From NCBI GenBank assembly GCA_020627785.1, contig JAHDGF010000029.1:1-55222 (forward strand): DNA of 55,222 nt. Direction: 5' to 3'. Position numbers and translations under genes: made by a program. Origin of the DNA: Saprospiraceae bacterium. Its GTDB lineage: Bacteria; Bacteroidota; Bacteroidia; Chitinophagales; Saprospiraceae. Positions 1 to 8,961 of the stretch are shown here, piece after piece (the stretch's first letter is position 1; the number at the start of each line of letters is the position of its first letter). Under the pieces are notes generated by a model. The model was not told where the DNA came from, searched no databases, and was given only the letters and a program-made list of their open reading frames with translations.

Positions 1-68
1 ATTTGTACGAGAAGCCCAAAAACAGGGACATATTTGCTTTTAAGCATATATGAGTAAGATAAATTCCA

Positions 69-76
69 TACTTTTG
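69..76 (+). promoter_or_regulatory. Candidate -7 promoter box for mdh
   Basis: TACTTTTG matches the Bacteroidota -7 consensus TAnnTTTG. It lies 33 bases before the mdh ATG. I see no good -33 TTTG at 19-21 bases upstream, so the assignment is tentative. Confidence 0.35.
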
Positions 77-109
77 TGATGCAAAAAAATTTTAAACAAA
101 CAAATTCAA

Positions 110-1045
110 ATGAGTAAAGTTACCGTAGTAGGAGCTGGAAATGTTGGAGCGACAGTAGCCAACGTTCTTGCCCATAAAGATGTGGTGAATGAAATCGTCC
201 TTCTTGATCTTAAAGGAAACATGGCGAAAGGGAAAGCCCTTGATACATGGCAACAAGCACCGGTTGATTACTATTCAACCAAATTAAAAGGAACTTCAAA
301 TTATAAAGACACAAAAGATTCTGATGTCGTTGTAATTACTGCAGGAATACCTAGAAGACCTGGTATGAGTAGAGATGACCTTATTGCAACTAATGCAAAA
401 ATTGTTGTTTCCGTAACTAAATCTATTTTAGAATACACACCAAATCCAATCATCATTGTGGTATCTAATCCACTTGATGTTATGACTTATGCTGCTTTTA
501 AAGCTTCTAAATTGAAGTCATCTAGAGTATTTGGAATGGCTGGAATTTTAGATACAGCCAGATATAGAGCTTTCTTAGCCACTGCATTAAAAGTCTCACC
601 GAAAGATATTCAAGCTGTACTTATGGGTGGACATGGTGATACCATGGTACCGCTTCCAAGGTATACGACTGTTGCCGGAATTCCAGTTACAGAAATGATT
701 GACAAGAAAAAACTTGACGCAATAGTTGAACGAACTAAAAAAGGTGGGGGAGAGTTAGTGAAATTAATGGGAACTTCAGCTTGGTATGCGCCAGGTGCAG
801 CGGCTGCACAAATGGTTGAATCTATCATCAGAGATGAAAATAGAATCTTCCCTTGTGCGGTTAGATTAACAGGTCAATACGGACTAAAGGATATTTATTT
901 AGGGGCTCCAGTCCAATTAGGAAAGAATGGAGTAACTAAAATCCTTGAACTAAAATTGAATGCGGGCGAAAAGAAATTATTAAAATCTTCAGCTTCTCAT
1001 GTCAAGAAAGTGATAAAAGTATTTGGTAAAATGAAATTAGTTTAA
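110..1045 (+). CDS. mdh: Malate dehydrogenase, NAD-dependent
   Basis: Interconverts malate and oxaloacetate with NAD in the cytoplasm (TCA cycle). The 311-residue length is normal for LDH-like malate dehydrogenases. Visible are the Rossmann loop GAGNVG (residues 8-13), the acidic NAD-selecting D33, the substrate arginines in GIPRRPGMSRDD (R82/R83, R88), N120 of the VSNPLD motif, D148 and R151 in DTARYR, and the catalytic H175 in GGHGDTMVP. R83 at the substrate-specificity position fits malate rather than lactate. The ATG has an AT-rich leader and no Shine-Dalgarno site, as usual in this phylum. A thiol protein gene follows 17 bases later and is probably co-transcribed. Confidence 0.95.
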   Translation: MSKVTVVGAGNVGATVANVLAHKDVVNEIVLLDLKGNMAKGKALDTWQQAPVDYYSTKLKGTSNYKDTKDSDVVVITAGIPRRPGMSRDDLIATNAKIVVSVTKSILEYTPNPIIIVVSNPLDVMTYAAFKASKLKSSRVFGMAGILDTARYRAFLATALKVSPKDIQAVLMGGHGDTMVPLPRYTTVAGIPVTEMIDKKKLDAIVERTKKGGGELVKLMGTSAWYAPGAAAAQMVESIIRDENRIFPCAVRLTGQYGLKDIYLGAPVQLGKNGVTKILELKLNAGEKKLLKSSASHVKKVIKVFGKMKLV

Positions 1046-1062
1046 GAGGTGAATTCACCAAA

Positions 1063-1593
1063 ATGATTTCAAAAGAAATACTTCAAATAACAAAAGTTTC
1101 ATCAGGGATGAATCTCGATCAACTGTCTAAGGATAAACCAGTTTTTTTGGTTTTTCTTAGGCAGTTTGGTTGTATATATTGCCGTGAAGCATTAGGAGAT
1201 ATAGAAACGATACTACCAGAAATTGAGGCCAGAGAAATAAACATAGTATTTGTTCATATGTCCTCTATGGAAGATGCTAAACCCTATCTGGATAAGTATG
1301 GTCTAGGCAATGCCTTGCAAATTAGCGATCCACAATGTCAGCTATATGCAGAATTTGGGTTAATTAAAGGAAGCATGGGGCAATTGTTTGGATTAAAGGT
1401 CTGGTCTCGGGGCTTTCAACAAATGCTCAAAGGAAACAACTACAGCCTTCGGCCTGTCGGTGATGGCTTTCAAATGCCTGGAATTTTTATAATTCTGAAT
1501 GGAGAGGTAAGAAATATGTTTGTCTATAACTCCATTGCAGATAAGCCCGAATATTTGAAGCTCATAGATGATGTTATAAAAGACTTAAATTGA
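1063..1593 (+). CDS. Peroxiredoxin-like SelL-related redox protein
   Basis: A 176-residue thioredoxin-fold protein of the AhpC/TSA-related PRXL2/SelL type, presumed cytoplasmic because no signal peptide is seen. The core motif is FLRQFGCIYC with C37 and C40 forming a CxxC pair, at the position where SelL proteins carry UxxU. A downstream MPGIFIILNGEV segment matches the cis-Pro and central strand expected of the fold. The pair suggests a disulfide/dithiol redox role, but the substrate is unknown. It starts 17 bases after mdh and is probably in the same transcript. Family assignment is good; exact function is not known. Confidence 0.75.
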   Translation: MISKEILQITKVSSGMNLDQLSKDKPVFLVFLRQFGCIYCREALGDIETILPEIEAREINIVFVHMSSMEDAKPYLDKYGLGNALQISDPQCQLYAEFGLIKGSMGQLFGLKVWSRGFQQMLKGNNYSLRPVGDGFQMPGIFIILNGEVRNMFVYNSIADKPEYLKLIDDVIKDLN

Positions 1594-1635
1594 AATTTTA
1601 AATTTTTTCTGGCGTTAATAAAAATAAAACTTCTA

Positions 1636-2514
1636 ATGCTTAGAATCACCATCCATTCATTATTGGTAATTATTGGTTTAACTCTCAACGCTCAAGAGAA
1701 TTCAACTTTAATAGAAGATATTTCATTCTACGCTGATGTAGTTGCAAACGTAAGTGAACCTGCACACAAAGTACGAGCAAATGAGTTACTTGTTGAAAGC
1801 TTTGAAAAGCTTATAAATAAACATGATCAATTAGGAGAAATAAAAGGTATTTCTCAAATAACCCCACCAGATTCGAGTTTTGTTATTTATAGTTGGCAAG
1901 TTCAGTTATCTGAAGAGGAATATAAATATCATGGATATATAGTCAAAGACAATGAGGTTATTACTTTATCCGATCAGTCTGAATCCATGTATGATGATTT
2001 CAGCTACTTAATTGGAGATAAAGATTTATGGTTTGGTCAGTTATACTATAAGATATTGCCTTTCGAGACGATGGGCGAGGAAGTTTATTTGCTTTTTGGA
2101 TTTAATGCTTTCAATAAATATGAAAACATAAAGGTTGCTGAAGTTCTTTCTTTTCAAGAAGATGGATCACCTCTTTTTGGCAAACCATTATTCCTTACAG
2201 ATCCAAGTATTATCAGAGATGCGAAGCAAAGAATAATCCTTCAATATTCAGACGATTCAAGAGTTAATTTAAATTACAATCCAGGATTAGGTTCAATTGT
2301 TTTTGATCATTTAATTCAAAGAGAAGGGCAACTCGTAGGACAAGGTGCGACAATGATTTCAGATGGAAGCTATGAAGGCTATTCTTTGAATGAAGGGTAT
2401 TGGATTTATAATGAAAAGTTGTTCGACCATGTATATGAAAAAGCTCCTAGACCAGATCCGGTGTTAGACAATCAGAAAAATAAAAAGGATATTTTCGGAA
2501 AAACCAAAAACTAA
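1636..2514 (+). CDS. Secreted protein of unknown function
   Basis: A 292-residue protein beginning with a signal peptide (about residues 1-19, hydrophobic core then LNAQE). The mature part mixes beta-strand-like segments with acidic stretches and ends in a charged KKDIFGKTKN tail. I see no catalytic motif, lipobox or T9SS sorting domain, so it is probably periplasmic. It lies 42 bases after the redox protein and may share its transcript. Its TAA stop abuts the stop of the convergent gene (TAA|TTA) with no terminator between. Confidence 0.6.
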   Translation: MLRITIHSLLVIIGLTLNAQENSTLIEDISFYADVVANVSEPAHKVRANELLVESFEKLINKHDQLGEIKGISQITPPDSSFVIYSWQVQLSEEEYKYHGYIVKDNEVITLSDQSESMYDDFSYLIGDKDLWFGQLYYKILPFETMGEEVYLLFGFNAFNKYENIKVAEVLSFQEDGSPLFGKPLFLTDPSIIRDAKQRIILQYSDDSRVNLNYNPGLGSIVFDHLIQREGQLVGQGATMISDGSYEGYSLNEGYWIYNEKLFDHVYEKAPRPDPVLDNQKNKKDIFGKTKN

Positions 2515-2988
2515 TTAGAAAGTAACAGATAGTATTCCGCACTCCCTATCTGGTGCAGAAGATTTAGGCTCAAATGTTTGTTCAACCACAAGCTTTCCAA
2601 CCAGTCGTTGAACATCCATATCTTTTACTGTGGTCACTTTTTCGTCCATTCTAGCCATCATCACAATACCTCTTTGATCAATACAAGTGATTATTTGTAC
2701 CTTCTCACCTTTATATTTAGGATCAACGTTTGCCTTGAGCTGATTAACACCTGACTCAAAATCACTGGTCAATTTTCTACCAAAAATTCCATCTTCGGAT
2801 CTATCCGTTTCGCCTACTGTTAATTGTGCAGGACCAATACTTTCATTTTCAACTTCTTCTGCAATGGTCATTTCCTTGTCTTCAGTATTTAAATCTGAAT
2901 TAATCGCTTCATTTGCACTTTTAGTGCTCTCACAAGCAATAAGGAAAGTAATCAATGATAATATTAATAGGCAAGTGGTTTTATTCAT
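2515..2988 (-). CDS. Lipoprotein carrying a TonB-like C-terminal domain
   Basis: 157 residues with a lipoprotein signal (LIAC, C19). After an acidic linker the C-terminal 90 residues start with GIFGRKLT and carry two cysteines (C102 in IITC, C150 in ECG). This domain matches the C-terminus of the TonB-like protein encoded just upstream at 3462-4487: GIFGRK, a Cys followed by RG-V, and FEP...AP...CG all occur in the same order. Here there is no Pro-rich spacer or inner-membrane anchor, so it is a lipid-anchored stand-alone copy. The two cysteines could form a disulfide in the periplasm. Function is unknown; it may compete with or modulate the TonB-like partner (inference). Confidence 0.7.
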   Translation of the reverse strand: MNKTTCLLILSLITFLIACESTKSANEAINSDLNTEDKEMTIAEEVENESIGPAQLTVGETDRSEDGIFGRKLTSDFESGVNQLKANVDPKYKGEKVQIITCIDQRGIVMMARMDEKVTTVKDMDVQRLVGKLVVEQTFEPKSSAPDRECGILSVTF

Positions 2989-3096
2989 TATTCAACATTT
3001 AAGTTCTAGGTGCAAACAACCTAACTAGATTGGATTAGGAGCTTCCATCTCTTTTAAATTACTTAAGATTTTAACTGGATTTAATTTGCGTCAAGG

Positions 3097-3104
3097 CAAA
3101 TTTA
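3097..3104 (-). promoter_or_regulatory. Candidate -7 box upstream of the 157-residue lipoprotein
   Basis: Read on the minus strand this is TAAATTTG, a full match to TAnnTTTG, about 110 bases before the start at 2988. It overlaps a 7-bp inverted repeat (3083-3089 / 3096-3102). No convincing -33 element is seen. Confidence 0.25.
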
Positions 3105-3109
3105 TAAAA

Positions 3110-3391
3110 TTATTGTTGGGTAATAAGCTTGGTCCTAGTTTCTACATGAATATTAGTTTTCAAGGAATCTATATTCTTGTCAACTTGGTCAATCTTTTGT
3201 CCACCTTGAGTAATTTTAATCGGCATTGAGCGGATAACTGCCGTATTCTTTTGTTTATGTGGGGTTTCTAGCGCTTTCACGCTTATTGTATTTGATTCGT
3301 CTGTATGTGCTTTGGTATTTGGCACTTTAGTATTACATGCTAAAAAACATAGGCATATAATTGAAAGGTTGGTAAAGTATTTAAGTAGCAT
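3110..3391 (-). CDS. Small lipoprotein, unknown function
   Basis: 93 residues. The N-terminus is a lipoprotein signal peptide ending LACN (C19). The rest is polar with many Lys, Thr and Gln and no recognisable domain. It sits between the TonB-like gene (70 bases upstream) and its lipoprotein paralogue (121 bases downstream) on the same strand, so an association with that pair is plausible but not shown. The clear lipobox and gene-like spacing favour a real gene. Confidence 0.5.
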   Translation of the reverse strand: MLLKYFTNLSIICLCFLACNTKVPNTKAHTDESNTISVKALETPHKQKNTAVIRSMPIKITQGGQKIDQVDKNIDSLKTNIHVETRTKLITQQ

Positions 3392-3461
3392 TTCTAGTTT
3401 GGGATTAGATTTTGATTTTAGGTATTTATCGTTTTATATTTTAGGGGGTGAATAATAGTTT

Positions 3462-4487
3462 TTAAAAATCGCCTTTCATGGCTTCTGTTTTATCTATGTT
3501 GATTTTAACAACTCCACATTGTTCGCCAGGTGCATTAATGTCTGGCTCAAATTTATAACCACTGACAAGTACCAAAGCTTTTTTCAAAATTGAGTTATCG
3601 GAAACAGTAGTATTAATCTCGTCTAACTCAACATAGGTTACAACCCCAGCTCTATTGACACAGGTCTTAACCCAAATTTTTGCTTTATCTCCTTGCTGAA
3701 CGCCATTTAAAACATCGCCTAATTTTGCACGATTAACATAGGTAACTTTTCTTCCGAAAATTCCATTTCCAGAACCATCATATTCCCCGGTCCCGATTCC
3801 TCCATCACCTATACCACTATCTCCATCATCTCCACCTGCATCTCTTCCTGGACCATCGCCGCTGTTACCTTTTCCTGTTCCTGATGAATCACCATCAGTG
3901 GTCGCTGGATTAGGACCAGAAGGGTTTTCATTTGGAGAGGCATTGGTTTTTCCATTGGAATCATTTACCTCTGTATTCTTAGCTGGAACTGGTTCAGGTT
4001 CGGGAATTGGCTCAGGTTCTGGCTCAGGAATAGGCTCTGGTTCCAACTCCGGTTCTTCAATTTCTATTTCTTCTTCAACCGCTTCAATCGGTGATTCCTC
4101 TTCAGTAGTAGTTTCACTTACGATTGGATCAGTTGGTTTAGGTGTAACAGGTTTAGGTTTAGGAACCTTAGGAGTGGGCTTAACTACCTTTACCTGATCT
4201 ACTTTTTTCTCCTTTATCTTGGTTATCGGATCTACTTTCTTTTTTGAAGCTCCTTCTTTAGCCTTTGATTTCGTACTATTCGAGCTCGTTTCTTTTGTAA
4301 ATTCAATGTCAGTCAGATTTACGGCTATTGCATATTGTTTTTCCTGAGCCTTCTCAGGAGCGTGAGGACAACCTATTAAAAAGGCAAGTAGGAGTAGAAT
4401 AAAATGAAAAATCAAGGAAACCTTCTTTCCTTTCTTTTGATTTATTTCCTCGATTGTTAATTCTTGTATGTCAATTGCCTGGGACAT
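3462..4487 (-). CDS. TonB-like energy transducer protein
   Basis: 341 residues in TonB layout: a short cytoplasmic N-terminus with a KKGKK patch, one hydrophobic segment (about residues 23-39), a Lys/Pro then Glu-Pro-rich spacer (about 90-170), a Gly/Asp/Ser-rich stretch, and a C-terminal domain starting GIFGRKVT with two cysteines (KTC and QCG). TonB proteins carry proton-motive energy from ExbB/ExbD to outer-membrane receptors; no exbB or exbD is in this window. The hydrophobic segment ends LIGC (C40), which resembles a lipobox, so a lipid-anchored form is possible. A lipoprotein with a homologous C-terminal domain is encoded downstream at 2515-2988. Confidence 0.7.
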   Translation of the reverse strand: MSQAIDIQELTIEEINQKKGKKVSLIFHFILLLLAFLIGCPHAPEKAQEKQYAIAVNLTDIEFTKETSSNSTKSKAKEGASKKKVDPITKIKEKKVDQVKVVKPTPKVPKPKPVTPKPTDPIVSETTTEEESPIEAVEEEIEIEEPELEPEPIPEPEPEPIPEPEPVPAKNTEVNDSNGKTNASPNENPSGPNPATTDGDSSGTGKGNSGDGPGRDAGGDDGDSGIGDGGIGTGEYDGSGNGIFGRKVTYVNRAKLGDVLNGVQQGDKAKIWVKTCVNRAGVVTYVELDEINTTVSDNSILKKALVLVSGYKFEPDINAPGEQCGVVKINIDKTEAMKGDF

Positions 4488-4573
4488 ATGTTCTGTTTTC
4501 TGCTTTAAGTTAATGCTATTGAACGCATTAGATATTAAACAAAAGTATAAAGTTTCCTAAAGTATTCTTAATT

Positions 4574-6637
4574 CTAGTAAGAAGATTGAATACCTGGCTC
4601 CTTTCCTATCACTTTAACGATGAAAAATAGTGCCAGAATACATAAAACCAGACAAACAAAACAAATAATAAAGCCCCCACCCATAAAAATAGCCAAAGTG
4701 ATGCCTATTAGACTAAATGTACCTACCAGGATAGCATATGGGAACTGAGTTTTGACATGATCTAAGTGATTGCAATCAGAAGCCAGTGAGCTTAATATGG
4801 TTGTATCAGATATTGGTGAAATATGATCACCCAGAACTGAGGCTGCCAGGACCGTAGCTATTACAGCCAACATGATTTCATAACTCAATTCAGGACTAAT
4901 TCCAGCGGCCAAACTTACAGCATAACTTGTAGGAATTGCTATAGGATAAAGAATCGCCATTGTACTCCAACTTGATCCCGTCGAAAAGGCAATAAATGCT
5001 GCTAAAATGAAAATAACACCAGGTAAAAGAATTGGATTCAAATTTCCCGATAGTGCTGCACTAATATAATCTGCCGTATGTAGCTGATTTGTTGTGATGG
5101 CCAAGGCCCAAGCTAGCGTAAGTATTATTAATGCAGGCATCATAGATTTAAATCCGGCAACCATCCAATGTGATGCATCAATAATCTTCATTGTTCGAGA
5201 GGTAGTTGTAATGATCAATGCTACTACTACACCCAAAAGAGAAGACCAAAGCAGTGCCACATATGAGTTGGATGCTCCTATTACTGCACCTAGCTTCCCA
5301 AATAGTCCTGAATTTTCTCCCAAAATTAGAGCCAAGCCATTCCATATCTCTCCCCAAGAATCGTAGGCTGATGAATTATTGATGGCAAAAAGATCCCCTC
5401 GCAACGAATCAAATCCAGTAACCAACAAACCAATGATGGTTACAATTATTACCGTCAAAACAGGTAATAATGCATGTAATGGATTCATAGGCGCATTAGC
5501 CACTGGTGTTAAATCTTCCATGTCAGGTTCATCTTCTGCTGAAGTAGAAGCTGAAGAAACCTTCCCGGTTGTTCTTGCACGATTTTCCGCTTTCAGCATA
5601 GGGCCAAAATCTTTCTTATGATGGATTAAGATGAGAATGAAAATCAATGTAAGAATTGGATAGAAGGAATACTTTAGACTATCTAGAAATATGGCATAAG
5701 GCGTGGCATTAATCTCTACACCTAATTTGCTTATTCCATCATCAATGTAACCTAACTCCGCACCAATCCATGTAGTTATAAAAGCAATTGCACTCACTGG
5801 TGCTGCAGTGCTATCCACAATATACGCAAGCTTCTCTCGGGATATCTTGAATTTATCAGTGACGCTTCTCATCGTATTCCCTACAATGAGTGTATTTGCA
5901 TAATCGTCGAAAAATATAGCCACACCCATAAGCCAAGTTATGAACTGCGCGCTCTTAGGTGTTGTTGCATATTTAGAAAGTGAGTTAACCACGCCTTGCA
6001 TTCCACCATTTTTTGAAATTAGTGCAACCATCCCTCCAATTAGCATTGAAAAAATAATGACTGATAAATGATCGGCATCATTCAATGCCCCTAGAATATA
6101 TTCAACAAGTACATTTAAAAAGGACGAAATCCAACCACCAATGTGAGTTAAATCGAAACCACCAGCAATAAAAGCCCCTGACCAAATTCCAATAAATAAA
6201 GCCAAGATGACTTCTTTAAAAATTAGAGCAATGACAATGGCCAAAATTGGTGGAAGTATGGATAGCCACAGAGGAATATTTTTAATTCTTAATGAACCAG
6301 TATATTCGTCCACGCTATAATGAAATAATTTCTGATGGCTTGCAGACTTTATAAATTTCAACCCATTATCTCCCAGGTCATTTTTAGATATTGAGGATTT
6401 CCCATTATTTAAAGTCAAATTTATATCCTCTCCATTCAGTGAGATTGTTCCTTGACCTGATATACTAGGGATTGTGCTTATTTTAATTTCATTATTGTCT
6501 TGACTTACAACAAAATTTTTAATCTCAACCTTACTTACTGGAAGCAATTGGTTTAATTTTGTTGTATCCTGTCCATTCATACATATTGAATGAAACAGTA
6601 AGTTTAAAAACAATATACTTTGAGAGAATTTATTCAT
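4574..6637 (-). CDS. NhaC-family Na+/H+ antiporter with extracytoplasmic N-terminal domain
   Basis: 687 residues. From about residue 122 the protein is a polytopic transporter of the NhaC family, with family-like segments such as FFDDYANTLIVGNTMR, DSTAAPVSAIAFITTW, FSTGSSWSTMAI and LGDHISPISDTTILSS. It would exchange Na+ for H+ (or a related ion or metabolite) across the inner membrane. The first 120 residues are different: a signal-like segment (1-22) followed by a roughly 95-residue polar domain before the first transporter helix. The gene starts inside the 5' end of the divergent FG-GAP gene if that gene uses its longest reading frame. The TonB-like gene follows after 86 bases. Confidence 0.85.
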   Translation of the reverse strand: MNKFSQSILFLNLLFHSICMNGQDTTKLNQLLPVSKVEIKNFVVSQDNNEIKISTIPSISGQGTISLNGEDINLTLNNGKSSISKNDLGDNGLKFIKSASHQKLFHYSVDEYTGSLRIKNIPLWLSILPPILAIVIALIFKEVILALFIGIWSGAFIAGGFDLTHIGGWISSFLNVLVEYILGALNDADHLSVIIFSMLIGGMVALISKNGGMQGVVNSLSKYATTPKSAQFITWLMGVAIFFDDYANTLIVGNTMRSVTDKFKISREKLAYIVDSTAAPVSAIAFITTWIGAELGYIDDGISKLGVEINATPYAIFLDSLKYSFYPILTLIFILILIHHKKDFGPMLKAENRARTTGKVSSASTSAEDEPDMEDLTPVANAPMNPLHALLPVLTVIIVTIIGLLVTGFDSLRGDLFAINNSSAYDSWGEIWNGLALILGENSGLFGKLGAVIGASNSYVALLWSSLLGVVVALIITTTSRTMKIIDASHWMVAGFKSMMPALIILTLAWALAITTNQLHTADYISAALSGNLNPILLPGVIFILAAFIAFSTGSSWSTMAILYPIAIPTSYAVSLAAGISPELSYEIMLAVIATVLAASVLGDHISPISDTTILSSLASDCNHLDHVKTQFPYAILVGTFSLIGITLAIFMGGGFIICFVCLVLCILALFFIVKVIGKEPGIQSSY

Positions 6638-8959
6638 CAGTCAAGTTTCAATATCAGATTTGTGATAAACAATATAGCCAGAAAAACAGCTCTTTGTGAA
6701 ATTCTAAGTCTGCTCATTTTATCGATTTTTTGCATTGAAGGGGTAAAAGGGCAGAACTACGATTTAAAAGATTATAAATTTTCAACAGACGTAGGCGAAT
6801 TAACAAATCCATTAGTTGGAGGTTTTTCAGCGCCGCAATTGAATAAAATGGACTTCAACCAGGATGGAATTGAGGACTTGTTAGTTTTCGATAGGAGAGG
6901 GAATGTCGCGAGAAGCTTTATTAATAGCGGTGAAATTGGCTCTGAAGCGTATACTTATGCGCCACGTTTTCAAAAATTACTTCCACCTTTAAAAGGATTT
7001 GTAAGAATTGCAGATTACAATGGAGATAATATTCCAGATGTCTTCACTGGGCCACAAGATACAGGAGGAAGTATTGCGGTTTATACCGGAGGCTATGATG
7101 GTCAAAACTTGTTTTTTGATTTAGTCGAAGTTGATGACTCAATCTTTCCATTTGATGTTTTGACAGTACCTAGCAATGGAGGATTTACAAATGTTTACAA
7201 TAGTTTAATTGATGTTCCTGCAATCGTTGATATTGACAATGATGGTGATTTAGATATTCTTTCCTTTGATGCAGGTGGATCTTACGTAGCCTACTATCGA
7301 AACGTTGCCATTGAAGAAGGATTAGATTTGAGCAATCTAAAATACGTTTTGGAAGATTTTTGCTGGGGCAAATTTAAGGAAGGAGGATTGGACAGCAGTA
7401 TATTTTTGAGTGATAATAGAAATGATTGTGCAGAAGAATTGGTGAGTGAAAAAGAAGATGTAAGTAGGGGAGGAAATGTCCATGCAGGTTCGACGGTGGA
7501 AGTATTTGATTATCAGGCAGACGGAGATTATGATTTACTTCTTGGAGACTTGACCAGCAACTCGTTGGTTTTAGTCATAAATGAACCAGAAGGTGAATCT
7601 GCATTCGCGACTGAATTCATCGCTCAATTCCCTGCAGATGATATTCCAGTTGATTTATATGTTTTCCCAAGTTCTTGGATCTTAGATGTTGATAACGATG
7701 GTGATGAGGATTTAGTAGTATGCCCTAATGAGCAATCGGATGGAGCTAATATTCGTAATTTCTGGTATTATGAAAATATCAGTGATACACCAGTACATGA
7801 CTTTCAATTGATTGAAAAAGATTTTCTAAATAATACTTCGATTGATTTAGGTACCGATTCAAATCCTTGCTTTTTGGATTATAATCAAGATGGACTTTTA
7901 GATCTATTGGTAGGAACTTCTGGTGAGTATGATGATAGTGGTCAAGAAATTCGAGTTTCAATGTATTTGTATGAAAATGTTGGAACGATGGATATTCCTT
8001 CATACAGTTTAGTTGATGATGATTGGCTTAAATATTCAGACAACACCATGTTTAGTTTAAACCCAGCCCCTGCAGTAGGAGATTTAGATGGGGATGGAGA
8101 TGATGATATTATTGTAGGTGATAACAATGGGTTTTTATTCTACTATGAGAATATTGCTGGCCCAAATAATCCTTATGAATTTGCGCAAGCGGTATATCAA
8201 TTCATGGATTTAGATGTAGGTCAACATGTTCATCCTTATATTTTTGATTACAATCAAGATGGACTAGGAGATCTGTTTATTGGTGAAAAAAATACCAATA
8301 GTTCTGAATTTGGATTTGGCAGTGTTAACTACTTTCAAAACATGGGCAGCATTGGTGAACCATTATTCGATCGTACCATAACTTCAGATCCAAATACCTT
8401 AACCTTTGGATTGATCAAAACTGTGGAGGAGGGATTTCAAGACGCTTCTACAGCACCAGTCGTTTTTGAATTAGCAGATAGACTTCTTGTTCTATGTGGC
8501 ACAGAGTCTGGTAAACTTAAATTATTTGAGGCAAATTATGATAATCCGAATGCAGAGTTTGAATTGATTGACGAGTTTTTAGGCTCCATCGTTGAAGGAG
8601 AAGAAACAAGCGTAGATTTAGCAGATATTGATAATGATGGATACCTTGAAATTGCCGTGGGAAATAAAAGGGGAGGAATAGCTATTTACAATACCACTTT
8701 AGATCTTGATGGTACAGTTAGTACTTCGATGATTGAAGAAAAGGTAGAATTCAAAATATATCCGAACCCAACTAATAAAATGCTTTCAGTGGAAAGTGAT
8801 TCTTCAATTGAGTTAATAGAAATTTTTGATGTGCATGGGAAAAAGGTATTCGAAACTAGATCTGCAAGTTTTAATATTTCTGAACTAACTCCTGGCGCAT
8901 ATTCGCTTATCGGTACTTTTATTGATGGCGTAAATTCACAACTCCTAATAATTTACTAA
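6620..8959 (+). CDS. FG-GAP/VCBS repeat surface protein with T9SS sorting domain
   Basis: Up to 779 residues. A signal peptide (hydrophobic LLILSIFCIEGVKGQ) precedes a chain of FG-GAP/VCBS repeats recognisable by calcium-loop cores such as DFNQDGIEDLL, DIDNDGDLDIL, DVDNDGDEDLV, DYNQDGLLDLL, DLDGDGDDDII and DIDNDGYLEIA, consistent with a beta-propeller. The last 70 residues form a type A T9SS sorting domain (FKIYPNPTNKML ... SELTPGAYSL), so the protein is probably exported and attached to the cell surface or released. The longest frame overlaps the divergent nhaC start by 18 bases; an in-frame GTG at 6662, just before the signal peptide, is a more likely start. Ligand unknown. Confidence 0.85.
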   Translation: MREFIHQSSFNIRFVINNIARKTALCEILSLLILSIFCIEGVKGQNYDLKDYKFSTDVGELTNPLVGGFSAPQLNKMDFNQDGIEDLLVFDRRGNVARSFINSGEIGSEAYTYAPRFQKLLPPLKGFVRIADYNGDNIPDVFTGPQDTGGSIAVYTGGYDGQNLFFDLVEVDDSIFPFDVLTVPSNGGFTNVYNSLIDVPAIVDIDNDGDLDILSFDAGGSYVAYYRNVAIEEGLDLSNLKYVLEDFCWGKFKEGGLDSSIFLSDNRNDCAEELVSEKEDVSRGGNVHAGSTVEVFDYQADGDYDLLLGDLTSNSLVLVINEPEGESAFATEFIAQFPADDIPVDLYVFPSSWILDVDNDGDEDLVVCPNEQSDGANIRNFWYYENISDTPVHDFQLIEKDFLNNTSIDLGTDSNPCFLDYNQDGLLDLLVGTSGEYDDSGQEIRVSMYLYENVGTMDIPSYSLVDDDWLKYSDNTMFSLNPAPAVGDLDGDGDDDIIVGDNNGFLFYYENIAGPNNPYEFAQAVYQFMDLDVGQHVHPYIFDYNQDGLGDLFIGEKNTNSSEFGFGSVNYFQNMGSIGEPLFDRTITSDPNTLTFGLIKTVEEGFQDASTAPVVFELADRLLVLCGTESGKLKLFEANYDNPNAEFELIDEFLGSIVEGEETSVDLADIDNDGYLEIAVGNKRGGIAIYNTTLDLDGTVSTSMIEEKVEFKIYPNPTNKMLSVESDSSIELIEIFDVHGKKVFETRSASFNISELTPGAYSLIGTFIDGVNSQLLIIY

Positions 8960-8961
8960 AT

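Noticed and set aside
3898..4197. Plus-strand ORF rich in Gly-Ser
   Set aside because: It is the reverse reading of the Glu-Pro-rich spacer of the TonB-like gene; low-complexity coding DNA gives such frames.
6620..6662. First 14 codons of the FG-GAP gene as real coding sequence
   Set aside because: They overlap the divergent nhaC start and precede the signal peptide; the GTG at 6662 is more likely.
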